Of a stretch of 64,000 nt of DNA, positions 44,901 to 53,993 are shown one piece after another. Source of the stretch: JAKFDK01 sp036676195 (GTDB lineage: Bacteria > Bacillota > Sulfobacillia > Symbiobacteriales > ZC4RG38); assembly GCA_036676195.1 (NCBI GenBank), contig JAKFDK010000022.1, positions 74,364 through 138,363 of the forward strand. The letters are read 5' to 3'. A program made the translations under genes and the position numbers. The notes beneath the pieces are model-generated. The model was not told the DNA's origin. It searched no databases and was given only the letters and a program-made list of their open reading frames with translations. The first letter of the stretch is position 1; each line of letters starts with the position of its first letter.

Positions 44901-47900
44901 GCATCACCGCGCGCCCGCGGGCATCTTCCACCCGGCGCGGGTAGCCCTCGATGTCCAGGTAGACCCGCGTCGGGTAGTGCTCCTCCACCTGGGCGCCGCC
45001 CCGCAGGAAGCGGTTATGCCCCACCACCACGATCGGCCGGCCCAGCGGGTCCACCCAGGCGGCGGTGGGGGTGCCGGCGTAAACGGCGGCCTTGGCGGCG
45101 GCGCCCTGCTCGGGGGCGCCCATCGTCCCGGCCTGCCGCCGGGCATGCCAGGTGGGCAGGTAGGCAGCCTCGGGCAGGCGGCGGAAGTAATCGCCCACGT
45201 CCGGATCGGTGGCCGGGTCAGCCACCAGCACCGTGTCGCCGGTGTCCCAGGCGTCCTTGCGCCACGGGTCCCAGGTGACCTTCTCCCAGGTGTGGTTGGG
45301 GTGCAGGGTGCTCACCACCCGGCCCAGGGGGTCGTAGAACCGGATGGAGCTCACCCCCACCGCGTGGGCGAACTCGAAGGCGTGGGTGGCGCTGAAGAAG
45401 GGCTCGTACTGGCGGACGGGGCTCTCCTTGTTGTTGTAGATGGTCCAGCCGCTGCCCACCCAGCGCGGGTTCATGCCCCCGCCCGGCTCGGCCTGCACCT
45501 TCTTCTGCACCTCGCGCCCAAAGCCGTCGGAGTACGAGAAGACATGCTGGATCTGGCTCTGCCGGCCAGGCAGCAGGTCGGCGTCATGGGTCTCGCGGGA
45601 GAGGCTGCCGACCACCGCCGGCTGCGGCTGGGGGTCGCTGCGGGTGCGCAGGTAGGCCATGACGTCGTAAACGATCCGGGTCGAGGCCTGCCGGAGCAGG
45701 GCCTGGGGGGCGGCCAGCGGGTTCGCCACATGGGCGGCGACGGCGGCTTCCGGCAGGTCGGCCTCAAAGCCGGCCAGGGAATCGCCCCGGTTTTCCTCGG
45801 GCTTGCCCACCACCGCCGTGCCCGCCACCATGCCCAGGGCGTCGAAGGCCACCACCGACCGGTTGCGGTTGGGGTCCATCACCAGCCGGGGCTGGAGCAC
45901 CCGGTAATCGTTGCCGGGGACCGTCAGGTTGCCGGCGGCGTCCCGCTCGCCGGCGGTCACCCGGCCGCCCAGCGGCTCGCGGGTCTCCACGGGCAGGATG
46001 TCGTGGGCGTCGTAGGTGACGGTGGTGGTCTGGCCGAAGGGGTCCCGGTAGCGGCGGGGAATGAAGAAGTGTGCGCGGGCGTAGGCCAGCTCCGGCGGCG
46101 GCGTGTCGGCGGCCCCGGGGGAGTAGAACACCTGGCCGGAGGGGATCCACCAGCAGTCATCCGCGTCGGTGCCGGGGAAGAGGCCGGTGGCCTTGTAATC
46201 CTGGCTGCGCAGGTAGCCGCCCTCGGTGCCCAGCATGGCCGCCGGGTCGGTCAGCAGGTTTTCCGTGATGCCGTCGCGGCGCCGGCGCCGGTAGACCTGC
46301 GCCAGCAGCCCGCCGGTGAAGGCCAACTGGTAGGTCTCGAAGGGCAGGGCCAGCGCCCCGGTCTGGCCCAGGGGCAGCGGGCCGGACAGGTCGTCGTGCC
46401 GGTAGAGGGTGCGCAGGTGGTTGACCAGCCGCCGGTGCGGCTCAGCGGTTGCCGCCCCCGCTGCTTCGAAATCCTCGTAGGGCAGGTCGTGGGCGCCGTC
46501 GCCCGCCTGGGCCACCGCCGCCTCCAGCTCGTGAAACCGGCAGAGGTTGGTGACATCGGGCAGGGCGGCGGCCGGGGCCACCCGCACCAGTTCGTAGATG
46601 CGAGCCTCGCTCTGCAGCGGCGTCCGGTGGGCGTCGGGACTGTCGATGGCGTTGGTATAGCTGTTCTCCGTCCACGAGATCAGCATCTGCCGCTGCCGGG
46701 CCCGGTCGGCCGCGGTCAGGTTCGGGCTGGAATCGTCGTGCCGGCGGCCGTAGTGGACCTGCACCGACCGGAGAACGTTGCCCCACCCGTCCACCGCCAG
46801 GGTGGCGGCGTGGGTCACCCGCGGGTCGGCCGGCTGCCGGGCGCCCACGGTGTAAAGCTTGCGCTCGTACTGGAAGTCCACCGTCTCCCGGGGATGGGCG
46901 TAGAAGACTGCATGCCGGTTTTCGCCCTGCGGCTGCAGGCGGGCCACGGTATAGTTCCGCTCGGAGACGGTGTACGGCCGGGCCGCCGCCGGGCTGCCGT
47001 CCAGGGCGTAGATCTCCTGCCGGAGGATGGAGCCCTTGAGGGCACGGGCGGCCTCCCGGGCCTCGTCCGGGGTCAGTTCCGGGGTCAGGCCAAAGGGCAG
47101 GACCGTATCGTCCAGCAGCATGGCGGCCTGCTGGGCGGGGGTCAGGCCCGGCTCCTGCCAGTACTCGTCGGCGTACTGGCGGGAGAGGCGGCCGCCCTCC
47201 TCATAGGCCCCGGTGTGGAACCAGGTGCGGGTGAGCACGGGCGGGATGTGGGAGGCGGCGTCGATGTTGGCCGCGGCGGGGAAGGCGCCGCCGGCGCTGA
47301 GGGTGGCGAACTCCTCTGTGTCCCACTGCTCCACCAGGCCGAAGCCGCGGAACTCCCGCTCGACCCCGTCGAAGTAGCCGTGGTGGTAGGCGTAGCGGGT
47401 GACGAAGCGATTGCGGCTGATGCGGTCGAACGTCTCCACCCGCTCCACCACGTGCACGGGGAAGGGCAGCCGGGTCAGCCACGGCCGGCCGGCCAGCCGG
47501 TCAGCCAGGTAGAACCGGGTGGATGCGGCGTATTGCAGGTGGGTCTCGGCGCCCAGGTTGTTGACTGCCCGCACCAGCAGGTGCGGCTTGACGCCTCCGG
47601 TCAGGTCGATGGCCCGCAGCGCCCGGCGGGCGGCGCCGGGGATAGGGGTGGACCAGACCAGGCAGGCGGTGCCGTTGCCGAACAGGTCTACCGCCTGCAT
47701 GTCGGCCAGCCGGTCCGTCTCCAGGGCCACGGGCAGGTGGGCGGCCGCGCTCCAGCCGTTGCCGGCGTGGTTCACGTACATCCGCACGCCGTCCCGGCCC
47801 AGGTAGACGATATCGGCCACGCCGGTGCCGTCGATGTCCGTCAGCCGGACCCGGTCGGGGTCGTAGAGTTCCGGGTGGTCGAACCAGGGGGCGTTGTCCA

Positions 47901-49734
47901 TCGTCACCATCGGCCCGAACCGGCCGTAGCCCAGGTTCGGCCAGTAGCAGACCTCACCGTTGCGCACCCGGACCAGATCCTGCAGGCCGTCGCCCACCAT
48001 GTCGGCCAGGAAGACTGTGTCCAGCACGTCGGCAAAAATCAGGCGCGGGCCGGGCACCTGGGTCCCCGGGCCGAAGCCGTCCTCGCCCAGGGACTCGTGC
48101 CAGACGAAGGCCCCGCCGCGGGCGATCAGGATGTCCACCCGGCCGTCCCCGGTCAGGTCGATGAACTTGAGGTTCGGGTCGTTCCAGTCCAGGTTCGGCA
48201 CGGCAGTGAAGGGCTTGAACCCCTCCCAGCCGGCGTCCGGGGTGCGCTCGAAGAACCCGGGCAGGGGCGGGGCCAACTGGACCAGCTCCTGCCGGCCGTC
48301 GCCGGCCAGGTCCATCAGTTGCTGCGCCCCGCCCAGGCGGCCGGGCACGGGGATGGCGCGCACCTGCTCCACCGGGGCGAACTCCGCCCGGGCGGCCGGG
48401 CCGGTGTGGAGCGGGCTCAGGTTCCGCTTGTACAGCCAGGCCCCGGTGTGGCCGGTCAGGATGCCGGCAGTGCCCTCGCCGTCCAGGTCTGCCCACTGGT
48501 AGTTCGGGGTGTCAAGGCCGGCGGGCAGGTTCTCCAGGCCGGCGGCTTCCACCTCGCCGGGCGGAGCGGCCTGGCTGTACGTGAACTCCACGGGCGGCAG
48601 CGAGCGGCGCAGGCAGGTGCTGTAGCCGTGGGGGGCATAGCCCGACTGGGTCACCGCCGTCAGGTAGGTGGTGACCGGCCCCCCGGCATAGGTGAAGTCG
48701 GTGGAGCGGACCAGGGTGTCGGCCTCGCCGAGCTCCGCCGGGAAGTGGTGGAACATCAGTACCCGGCGGCAGAGCCGGTAGGTGCGCACCTCAAACCCGG
48801 CCCGGTTGCTGGAGAAAGGGTCCGGGCGGACGGGCCAGGTCCGGCCCGGAGGCGGGTTGACCTGGGCGCGGACCAGCGGCCGGCCCTGGGGGTCGGGGGG
48901 CAGCTCCTCCCAGTGACCCTCGCCGTAGTCCAGTACCAGCTCAAACCGCCACTGCATGGCGGTGAGTTCCGGCTGGACCAGCCGGGAGGGGGTGTTGCCG
49001 TACTTGACCCGCTTCAGGTAGCGGTTGGCGGTCCGGTCCTGGGCGGTGCGGTGCCGCTCGTGGGCCTGCGACGTGTCCACCCCGGCCGAGTCCTCGGCGG
49101 CGTATTCGTAGACGATGGCGTTGCCCTTGTCGTCCCAGCTCTCGCAGATCAGCCAGGTGAAGACCCGCCGCGGGTCGGCGGGGTCAGCGATGCGGGAGGC
49201 GGCGGTGCGGCCATAGATGGAGGTGACGTTGTCCCGGGAGATGGACCGCCAGTGGGTCTCTCCGTCCAGCAGCCGGCTCCAGCGCTCAATGCGCGCGAAG
49301 AGGCCCTCGACCCGCGGGCGGTAGCGGGTGACGGCATAGCCGTCCCGCTCCGCGCGGTCGGGGACCCACACGCCGGGGGCGGTCTCCTGCTGGGCCGGGA
49401 CCAGGTCTTCGGCATCCGAGAGCAGGAAGACATCGGACTCGTCGGTGTCGGCGTAGCGCGGCAGCCCCTTGTCCGTTTTGCGGGTGATGGCGGGCAGGCT
49501 GAGGTTCCAGCCCAGGCCGAAGAGGCCGTTGCCGCCGCCGGAGTTGTAGGTCAGCGCCAGTTGGGGGCCGAAGCCGGCGCGCCCGGGCGAGATGGCCAAC
49601 GGCACGCTCATGCTGCCCGTGCCGTTGGCCGGGTTGGTCTTGAACTTTTCCCCGATGCCGCGCACCGCCCCCCCACCCTTCGGGAGCGCAATGGTGGGCG
49701 GGGGTGAGCTTTTCTGATCCTCACGCACCTGCAA
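41977..49734 (-). CDS. TcB-TcC fusion: SpvB/FG-GAP/RHS cocoon with a C-terminal effector domain
   Basis: The TTG at 49734 gives 2585 residues; a GTG two codons later fits the GAGGGGGA site better. N-terminal SpvB domain (PLAISPGRAGFGPQLALTYN near residue 48), FG-GAP-like repeats (DLDGEGTAGIL, DLTGDGRVDIL, DIDGTGVADIV, about 410-640), TcdB middle domains, then many RHS/YD repeats. The RHS core ends near residue 2220 with RYRFTGEERDEETGL and RWTSGDPDG, where TcC proteins cleave themselves. The last ~360 residues are unrelated to RHS: a Gly/Ala-rich stretch, then GHNVVGI near 2438 and GPNCTTTAGQVL near 2520. In most Tc loci TcB and TcC are separate genes; here they are one chain. Confidence 0.9.
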   Translation of the reverse strand: MQVREDQKSSPPPTIALPKGGGAVRGIGEKFKTNPANGTGSMSVPLAISPGRAGFGPQLALTYNSGGGNGLFGLGWNLSLPAITRKTDKGLPRYADTDESDVFLLSDAEDLVPAQQETAPGVWVPDRAERDGYAVTRYRPRVEGLFARIERWSRLLDGETHWRSISRDNVTSIYGRTAASRIADPADPRRVFTWLICESWDDKGNAIVYEYAAEDSAGVDTSQAHERHRTAQDRTANRYLKRVKYGNTPSRLVQPELTAMQWRFELVLDYGEGHWEELPPDPQGRPLVRAQVNPPPGRTWPVRPDPFSSNRAGFEVRTYRLCRRVLMFHHFPAELGEADTLVRSTDFTYAGGPVTTYLTAVTQSGYAPHGYSTCLRRSLPPVEFTYSQAAPPGEVEAAGLENLPAGLDTPNYQWADLDGEGTAGILTGHTGAWLYKRNLSPLHTGPAARAEFAPVEQVRAIPVPGRLGGAQQLMDLAGDGRQELVQLAPPLPGFFERTPDAGWEGFKPFTAVPNLDWNDPNLKFIDLTGDGRVDILIARGGAFVWHESLGEDGFGPGTQVPGPRLIFADVLDTVFLADMVGDGLQDLVRVRNGEVCYWPNLGYGRFGPMVTMDNAPWFDHPELYDPDRVRLTDIDGTGVADIVYLGRDGVRMYVNHAGNGWSAAAHLPVALETDRLADMQAVDLFGNGTACLVWSTPIPGAARRALRAIDLTGGVKPHLLVRAVNNLGAETHLQYAASTRFYLADRLAGRPWLTRLPFPVHVVERVETFDRISRNRFVTRYAYHHGYFDGVEREFRGFGLVEQWDTEEFATLSAGGAFPAAANIDAASHIPPVLTRTWFHTGAYEEGGRLSRQYADEYWQEPGLTPAQQAAMLLDDTVLPFGLTPELTPDEAREAARALKGSILRQEIYALDGSPAAARPYTVSERNYTVARLQPQGENRHAVFYAHPRETVDFQYERKLYTVGARQPADPRVTHAATLAVDGWGNVLRSVQVHYGRRHDDSSPNLTAADRARQRQMLISWTENSYTNAIDSPDAHRTPLQSEARIYELVRVAPAAALPDVTNLCRFHELEAAVAQAGDGAHDLPYEDFEAAGAATAEPHRRLVNHLRTLYRHDDLSGPLPLGQTGALALPFETYQLAFTGGLLAQVYRRRRRDGITENLLTDPAAMLGTEGGYLRSQDYKATGLFPGTDADDCWWIPSGQVFYSPGAADTPPPELAYARAHFFIPRRYRDPFGQTTTVTYDAHDILPVETREPLGGRVTAGERDAAGNLTVPGNDYRVLQPRLVMDPNRNRSVVAFDALGMVAGTAVVGKPEENRGDSLAGFEADLPEAAVAAHVANPLAAPQALLRQASTRIVYDVMAYLRTRSDPQPQPAVVGSLSRETHDADLLPGRQSQIQHVFSYSDGFGREVQKKVQAEPGGGMNPRWVGSGWTIYNNKESPVRQYEPFFSATHAFEFAHAVGVSSIRFYDPLGRVVSTLHPNHTWEKVTWDPWRKDAWDTGDTVLVADPATDPDVGDYFRRLPEAAYLPTWHARRQAGTMGAPEQGAAAKAAVYAGTPTAAWVDPLGRPIVVVGHNRFLRGGAQVEEHYPTRVYLDIEGYPRRVEDARGRAVMRTDYDLLGNRIRAAGMDTGERWTLRNAAGADMYTWDSRGHTLHTRFDALRRPTDVYLRTAAGAEILEGRTVYGESLPNPEAANLRGQVYRVRDGAGVVTNVAYDFKGNLAETTRQFTAGYREAPDWSGAVPLAAEIYTARTEYDARNRPVVLTTPDGTVLRPAYNEAGLLESVEGNLRGAAAVTGFVTDIDYNVRGQRTLVEHASGVLTEYEYDPETFRLTRLRTTRSADGAVLQDLLYTHDPVGNVTHIRDDAQQTVYFRNRRVAPSADFTYDAVGRLTAATGREHLGLDGDGAPLPPAPTGADDAPRVRLAHPGDGNALGRYTQQYVYDAVGNILQMIHKGDDPAHPGWTRAYTYAAPSLLGAAQTGDRLTGTQVGSSDPVQPYAHDPHGNMTALPHLPLVRWDHRDRLRASARQAVASGSPETTWYVYDAAGRRVRKVTDRPAPAGQTPVRKAERLYLGGLEIYREYQGDGVTVDLERETLHVTDDRRKVALVETRTQGDDGSPARLIRYQHDNHVGSAALELDHQGQVISYEEYHPFGSTSYQAARSQTEAPKRYRFTGEERDEETGLNYHRERYYAPWLGRWTSGDPDGLADGTNVYAYVKNRPTALNDPTGTEGVYDEEAGMSYAEYPTCTPENPAGIMSSPPPQAVRVVPRRAPARTPAPSDSAAGSGGGGSGGGTMTNVVGGAQVVGGGMEMYAGGAAMATGLGLLFAPEPVVSKGAALVILGGVLLFHGADTTTAGVDTLATGQVQHTLTYQGAHHVATDTLGASPEAARWFATGTDLVAGVGPSIGVGLTRRALIGAAEEGGALTLGYLHRGTSEMGHNVVGITTAGGRQQFFHLVIGEGGEALWVPYRGATAESLAAQGYQLTTMPVAAEQGAAALRVATDTMPGAVAGQSWQLLGPNCTTTAGQVLQAGSISVPIWARSPILLHTSVQYPLLGISVVSGAGATGASLTPALVEPDPAADRPH

Positions 49735-50260
49735 ATCCCCCTCGATGGCGATTGGCGGCTGAGAGAGCAGATGCGTGATCAGATGTACGGTTGGGTTGGG
49801 TGGGTCGTCGGGTGTTGAGAACGACTGAAGTTAGCCGCCGCTCAGTATATTATATTTGGAATATGGTTACTCCTCTATAGTTTCAAATAAATTATCCCGA
49901 TCGGGAGACGGCTCCAACCCGCTACCAGGGTGGTGGACGACTCGATGACTCTCTGCCAGCGGGGCGGCAGGGGACGGCAGGATGAGCGAGAGGGCCTCCT
50001 CCGGTCCGCCCGGGATGCCCGGTTTGACAGCCCGAGCGGGGGCGACCTCAAACAGCTTCTCGGCGAGCTTGCTACGCCACTGTCCCACGATGACCTCAAG
50101 TGTTGGGGAGCCTGGATTTCCAGCGTCTCACGGCAAATGTCAATTTTCTTACAGGTAATTCACGACGTTTAGCTTAAAATTCTTGCCAAGCTGGCGTCTC
50201 TGGCGGCTTTGCAGGGCATTTTCTGGTCAAATCGACGTGAATTACTACCCCCAGGAGTAT
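49735..50260. other. Upstream region of the Tc operon, no certain gene
   Basis: An AT-rich patch holds a consensus -10 (minus-strand TATAAT at 49854-49849), the best candidate for the toxin promoter, but no good -35 is seen. A minus-strand GTG frame (50088-49867, 73 residues, MGQWRSKLAEKLFEV at its start) has some protein-like character and remains open further upstream without a start, so it may be a gene remnant. A 10-base inverted repeat, GTAATTCACG at 50155 with CGTGAATTAC at 50236, encloses 71 bases. Confidence 0.4.
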
Positions 50261-50383
50261 CTAAAGGGCTTGTGAAGCCACTGCAGCTGCCGCGGGCGCA
50301 CGATCCAAGACCTCCCGCAGAAGCTGGGCAACCGTTTCGGGCGGCAGGCTGCTCAACGCCTGGCGAAGTTCTGGCAGTTCCAT
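50261..50383 (-). CDS. 40-residue Leu/Ala-rich small protein behind the sensor kinase
   Basis: The ORF starts at ATG 50383, five bases after GAGGTGA, 18 bases after the kinase stop codon and on the same strand. The peptide starts MELPELRQALSSLPP and contains TVAQLLREVLDRA, an amphipathic helix. I recognise no family. The good ribosome site and operon position are the only support. Confidence 0.5.
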   Translation of the reverse strand: MELPELRQALSSLPPETVAQLLREVLDRAPAAAAVASQAL

Positions 50384-50401
50384 TCGAATCACCTCACAGA
50401 C

Positions 50402-51493
50402 TCAGCGATAACCCCCAACACGCTCCAGCGGCAGCGTGACCACAAAGCGACTGCCCTGCCCGCGGCGTGACTCCGCCTGAACATGTCCGCCGTGCAGGTT
50501 GACCAGACTCCGCACAATGGCCAGGCCCAGCCCGCTCCCGCCGGAGGAGCGGGTGCGGGCCTTGTCGGCGCGGTAGAAGCGGTCGAAGATATGCGGCAGA
50601 TCCTCCGGGGCGATGCCCTGCCCGGTGTCGGAGACCGCCACCATCACGTTCGCCTGGTCGGACCAGACCCGCACCTGCACCCGCCCGCCCGGGGGCGTGT
50701 AGTGCAGGGCGTTGGACAGCAGGTTGACCAGCACCTGGCGCATGCGGTCCGCATCGGCGGTCACCATGGGCAGGCCGGGCGCCACCTGCGCCGTCAGTTC
50801 AATGCCGCTGTCAGTCGCGGCCGGCTCCATGTTCTCCCACAGGTCGGCGACCAACTGGCCGAGGTCGAGCGGCGCCAGGGTCAGGGAGAGGCGCCCCACC
50901 TCCGCCAGGGAGAGATCCCGCAGGTCGCCCACCAGGCGGGTCAGAGCGATGACTGTATCCTGCAGATGCAGCACCAGCTCCCCGTTCAGGGGGACCACCC
51001 CGTCCTGCACCATCTCCAGTCGGCCCTTCATCACCGCCAGCGGATGGCGCAGCTCGTGGGACACGTCGGCAAAGAGCTGGCGCCGGACTCGCTCCTCGGC
51101 CTCCAGCCTGTCCACCATGCGGTTGAAGGCTTTGGCCAGGGCGGCGACCTCGTCGGAGCCCTCCACCGGAACCCGCAGAGACAAATCCCGCAGGTCGATC
51201 TGTTCCACGGCGTCATACAGGCGCCCCAGGCGGCGGGTGATGGCTCTTGCCGTCCAGATTCCGGCGCCGGCGGCAAGTGCCAGGGCCATGAAGATCAACC
51301 GAAAGTTCATGGGGTGGCCGGCAAAGACCCCCGAGTGAATCGCCGCCATCGCCGCAACGAACGAGGCAAACGACACCAGCACAAAGGCCCAGGCCAGCCT
51401 GCCCCGCAGGCTGTGGTGATGCCCCCGGGCATGACGGCGCTGGGGGTGCCGGTGCCATGGCTGATGAAAACACGGGTGCGGCACGGCCCTCAC
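50402..51493 (-). CDS. Sensor histidine kinase (HAMP, HisKA, HATPase) with His-rich N-terminus
   Basis: The GTG start at 51493 overlaps the regulator stop (GTGA), giving 363 residues. The first 28 residues hold nine His (HPCFHQPWHRHPQRRHARGHHH region). Two membrane helices lie near 33-52 and 65-82, then HAMP (about 83-135), the phosphoacceptor His146 in FADVSHELRHPLA, the N box VNLLSNALHYTPP and GGSGLGLAIVRSL. The histidines lie on the cytoplasmic side if the first helix enters outward, so a metal role is only a guess. Confidence 0.88.
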   Translation of the reverse strand: MRAVPHPCFHQPWHRHPQRRHARGHHHSLRGRLAWAFVLVSFASFVAAMAAIHSGVFAGHPMNFRLIFMALALAAGAGIWTARAITRRLGRLYDAVEQIDLRDLSLRVPVEGSDEVAALAKAFNRMVDRLEAEERVRRQLFADVSHELRHPLAVMKGRLEMVQDGVVPLNGELVLHLQDTVIALTRLVGDLRDLSLAEVGRLSLTLAPLDLGQLVADLWENMEPAATDSGIELTAQVAPGLPMVTADADRMRQVLVNLLSNALHYTPPGGRVQVRVWSDQANVMVAVSDTGQGIAPEDLPHIFDRFYRADKARTRSSGGSGLGLAIVRSLVNLHGGHVQAESRRGQGSRFVVTLPLERVGGYR

Positions 51494-52170
51494 CCCCTTG
51501 GCGGCACCAGCTTGTAGCCGATGCCGTGCACGGTCTGGATCAGGTTCTCCACGCCCAGCTTGCCACGCAGGCGGCTGATGTGGCTGTCGATGGTGCGCTC
51601 GTAGCCCTCGTAGTAGTCACCGATCGCCGTCTCCATTAATTGTAGCCGCGAAAAGACCCGGTTCGGGTTCCGGGCCAGCGCCGTCAGGAGCTTGAACTCG
51701 GTCGCGGTGAGTGCCACCTCCTGGCCGCCCCTCTGCACGGTGTGCCCGGCCAGGTCGATCTGCACATCGCCCAGGGTGAGCAGGTCGTGGTTGGCCGGCT
51801 CAGGGTGGGTGCGGCGCAGCACGGCCCGGATGCGGGCGACCAGTTGGCGCAGGCTGACCGGCTTGGCCAGGTAGTCGTCGGCGCCCATCTCCAGGCCGAT
51901 GATGATGTCGGGCTCCTCGTTCCTGGCTGTGAGCATGATGATCGGGGTCTTATCCTTCGCCCTGACCTGGCGGGCCACGTCGAGGCCGCTGCAGACGGGC
52001 AGCATCCAGTCCAGCACGATCAGGTCGGGCCGGTGCTCCTCCCACAGGCGCAGGGCCTGGGCGCCGTCCCCCGCCTCCAGGGTGGCGTAGCCCTCGTTGC
52101 GCAGATATTCGGCAACCAGGGGGCGGAGCTCAAGGTCATCCTCGACCACTAAAATCAGTTCGTTTCCCAT
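51490..52170 (-). CDS. OmpR/PhoB-family response regulator
   Basis: The ATG at 52170 behind GGGAGAAAG gives 226 residues; a longer reading starts upstream without support. The receiver has EDD at 10-12, Asp54 in LIVLDWMLP and Lys near 104 (YLAKPVS). The winged helix has VALTATEFKLLTALARNP and DSHISRLRGKLG. It is first in the two-component operon and divergent from the SHOCT gene, a usual arrangement for a regulator and its target. Confidence 0.9.
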   Translation of the reverse strand: MGNELILVVEDDLELRPLVAEYLRNEGYATLEAGDGAQALRLWEEHRPDLIVLDWMLPVCSGLDVARQVRAKDKTPIIMLTARNEEPDIIIGLEMGADDYLAKPVSLRQLVARIRAVLRRTHPEPANHDLLTLGDVQIDLAGHTVQRGGQEVALTATEFKLLTALARNPNRVFSRLQLMETAIGDYYEGYERTIDSHISRLRGKLGVENLIQTVHGIGYKLVPPRG

Positions 52171-52297
52171 GGGGCAAGTCTTTCTCCCGCCAGGCCGGTA
52201 ACCCCTGCGCCTCAACAAAATCTCCACAAACGGGCAATACCCCCGCATCACCGGCTTGATACGCTCAGGTTGAAATCGAACCAACGAGGTGTTGCAC

Positions 52298-52516
52298 ATG
52301 TGGGGACATCACTGGTTTCATCCGGGCTGGGGCTTCCTGCTGGTCTTTGTGGGGTTTCTGATCTTCCGGGTGCTTACGTTCCGGCGCCACGGCTGGGGCT
52401 GCCACCACTGGCATCACGGTCACGATGATGCGCTGGCGATCCTGCGGCGGCGTCTGGTCAACGGCGAGATCGACGAGGCCGAGTACCAGCGGCTAAAGGA
52501 AGCCCTGAACAAATAA
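52298..52516 (+). CDS. Small His-rich membrane protein with C-terminal SHOCT domain
   Basis: The ATG at 52298 lies seven bases after GAGGTG and gives 72 residues. One membrane span (GFLLVFVGFLIFRVL) is framed by HHWFHPGW and HGWGCHHWHHGHDD. The tail LRRRLVNGEIDEAEYQRLKE is a classic SHOCT motif. The function of such proteins is unknown. It may be a target of the adjacent two-component system, whose kinase is also His-rich. Confidence 0.8.
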   Translation: MWGHHWFHPGWGFLLVFVGFLIFRVLTFRRHGWGCHHWHHGHDDALAILRRRLVNGEIDEAEYQRLKEALNK

Positions 52517-52552
52517 CGGGTCCTGTCTGTCCCGCCTGTTGCAGCAAACCAG

Positions 52553-52583
52553 AGCAGGGACGCCCCGGTTGGGCGTCCCTGCT
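52553..52583 (+). terminator. Hairpin terminator after the SHOCT gene
   Basis: AGCAGGGACGCCC and GGGCGTCCCTGCT pair over 13 bases with a five-base loop. The trailing T-run is short (TTGTG). Confidence 0.7.
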
Positions 52584-52797
52584 TGTGTACGGCTTGGTAC
52601 AGCCGCTTCTTTATGCCGGCTCCGGGTCACTGCCGGGGGCCGCTGCCGAGGGGGCAGTCTCCCGGCGGTTCGGGCGCTTGATCCGCTCGATGGGCTCAAA
52701 CTGTGCCTGGCCAAGATGGACGAAGAGGGCCAGCCCAACGCCTTCCGCAGACCTGCCCCACGCCAACCCGCAAGCGGTGAAAGTAGGTTAGCTGGCA

Positions 52798-53993
52798 GTG
52801 GCCATTGCACGTACACTCTTTAGCACGTTTACACCCTTACAGAACCCCAACTTCCGGCGCTACATGAGCGGACAGGCCCTTTCCCTGATCGGTACCTGGA
52901 TGCAGTCCACCGCCCAGTCCTGGGTGGTGTGGCAACTGAGCCACTCCACGGCGTCGCTGGGCATGGTGGCCATGCTGGGCGCCCTGCCCAACCTGCTGTT
53001 CGGGCCGTGGGCCAGCGCCTGGGGCGACCGCCTGGACCGCCGCCGGCTTTTGATCTTTACCCAGGTCGCCGCCATGCTGCTGGCGTGTGCACTGGCCATT
53101 CTGGTCCAGACCGGCCTGGTGCAGCTCTGGCATGTCCACCTTTTGGCGGCTCTGTTGGGCATTGTCTCGGCGCTGGACATGCCCGCCCAGAACGCCTTTA
53201 TTGGCGACCTGTCCGGGTCATGATACAGATCAGCCGAATGATCGGCCCGGCCGTGGCGGGCTGGCTGATTGGCGGGCTGGGTGTCGCCACCGCCTTCTGG
53301 CTCAACGGCTTCAGCTTTGCGGCCGTCATCTTCAGCCTGTTGCGGGTGCAGGCAGACCAGAAGCGGCAGCCCGCCTCCGGCAAACCCCTGCAGGATTTTC
53401 ACGCCGGGATCCAGTTCATAAACCGGGAGCCGCGCATCCAGGACCTGATGATTCTGACCGGGTACATCTATCTGTTTGGTTTTGCGAACACGCAGATCAT
53501 TCCGGCCTTCGCCACCGACTACCTGCACGGTGGCCCCCAGACCCTGGGGCTGCTCATGGGCGCGTTCGGGGCGGGCGCACTGGTCAGTTCCATCTTCGTG
53601 ATCCCGCTGGTGCAGCGGCAGCGCCGGATCGGCCTGATGCTCTGCGGTGCGGTCATGTGGGGCGGCGTCTGGTTCGGCCTGTTTTCCTGATGGCTGCCGC
53701 TTTCCCTGGCCTGCATGTTTTTCGCCGCCTTCGGCCAGCCCATCGTCATGGCCACGTCCAAGGCCTTGCTGCAAATCCTGGCGCCCCAAACCATGTGGGC
53801 CCGCCTGCTGGGGCTGCAGGGGATGGTTACCTTCGGCCTACAGCCGTTTGCCTCTGTGGCCATCGGGTACGCCGCCGAGGTCTTTGGCGCCCCTGCCGCG
53901 GTGCGCACCAACGGGCTTCTGATGCTGCTGGGCGCGGCGGTGCTGCTGCTGGCCCGCCCAGACCTGCGACGCTGGGAAACGCAGATGGGATAG
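52798..53993 (+). pseudogene. MFS transporter (EntS/DUF894-like) pseudogene
   Basis: The first part (from GTG 52798) reads NPNFRRYMSGQALSLIGTWM and runs to FIGDLSG, where a TGA follows at 53221. The family normally continues with about 15 residues before ILQISRMIGPAVAGWL; here that segment is missing and the rest resumes in another frame from 53220. A second lesion is an in-frame TGA at 53688, after which WLPLSLACMFF to the stop at 53993 completes the C-terminus. One frame-changing deletion plus one nonsense codon make it non-functional. Confidence 0.88.

Noticed and set aside
31908..49707. Very long plus-strand open frames (over 2200 and 2600 codons) opposite the Tc genes
   Set aside because: They are antisense shadows caused by high GC and biased third positions; their translations are low-complexity, rich in Gly, Val, Gln and Arg, while the minus strand gives clear TcA and TcB-TcC.
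52585..52797. Short plus-strand frames before the MFS pseudogene
   Set aside because: A MarR-like phrase (LDPLDGLKLCLAKMDEEGQ) occurs in one frame, but it is too short and lacks a start; possibly a remnant, not annotated as a gene.
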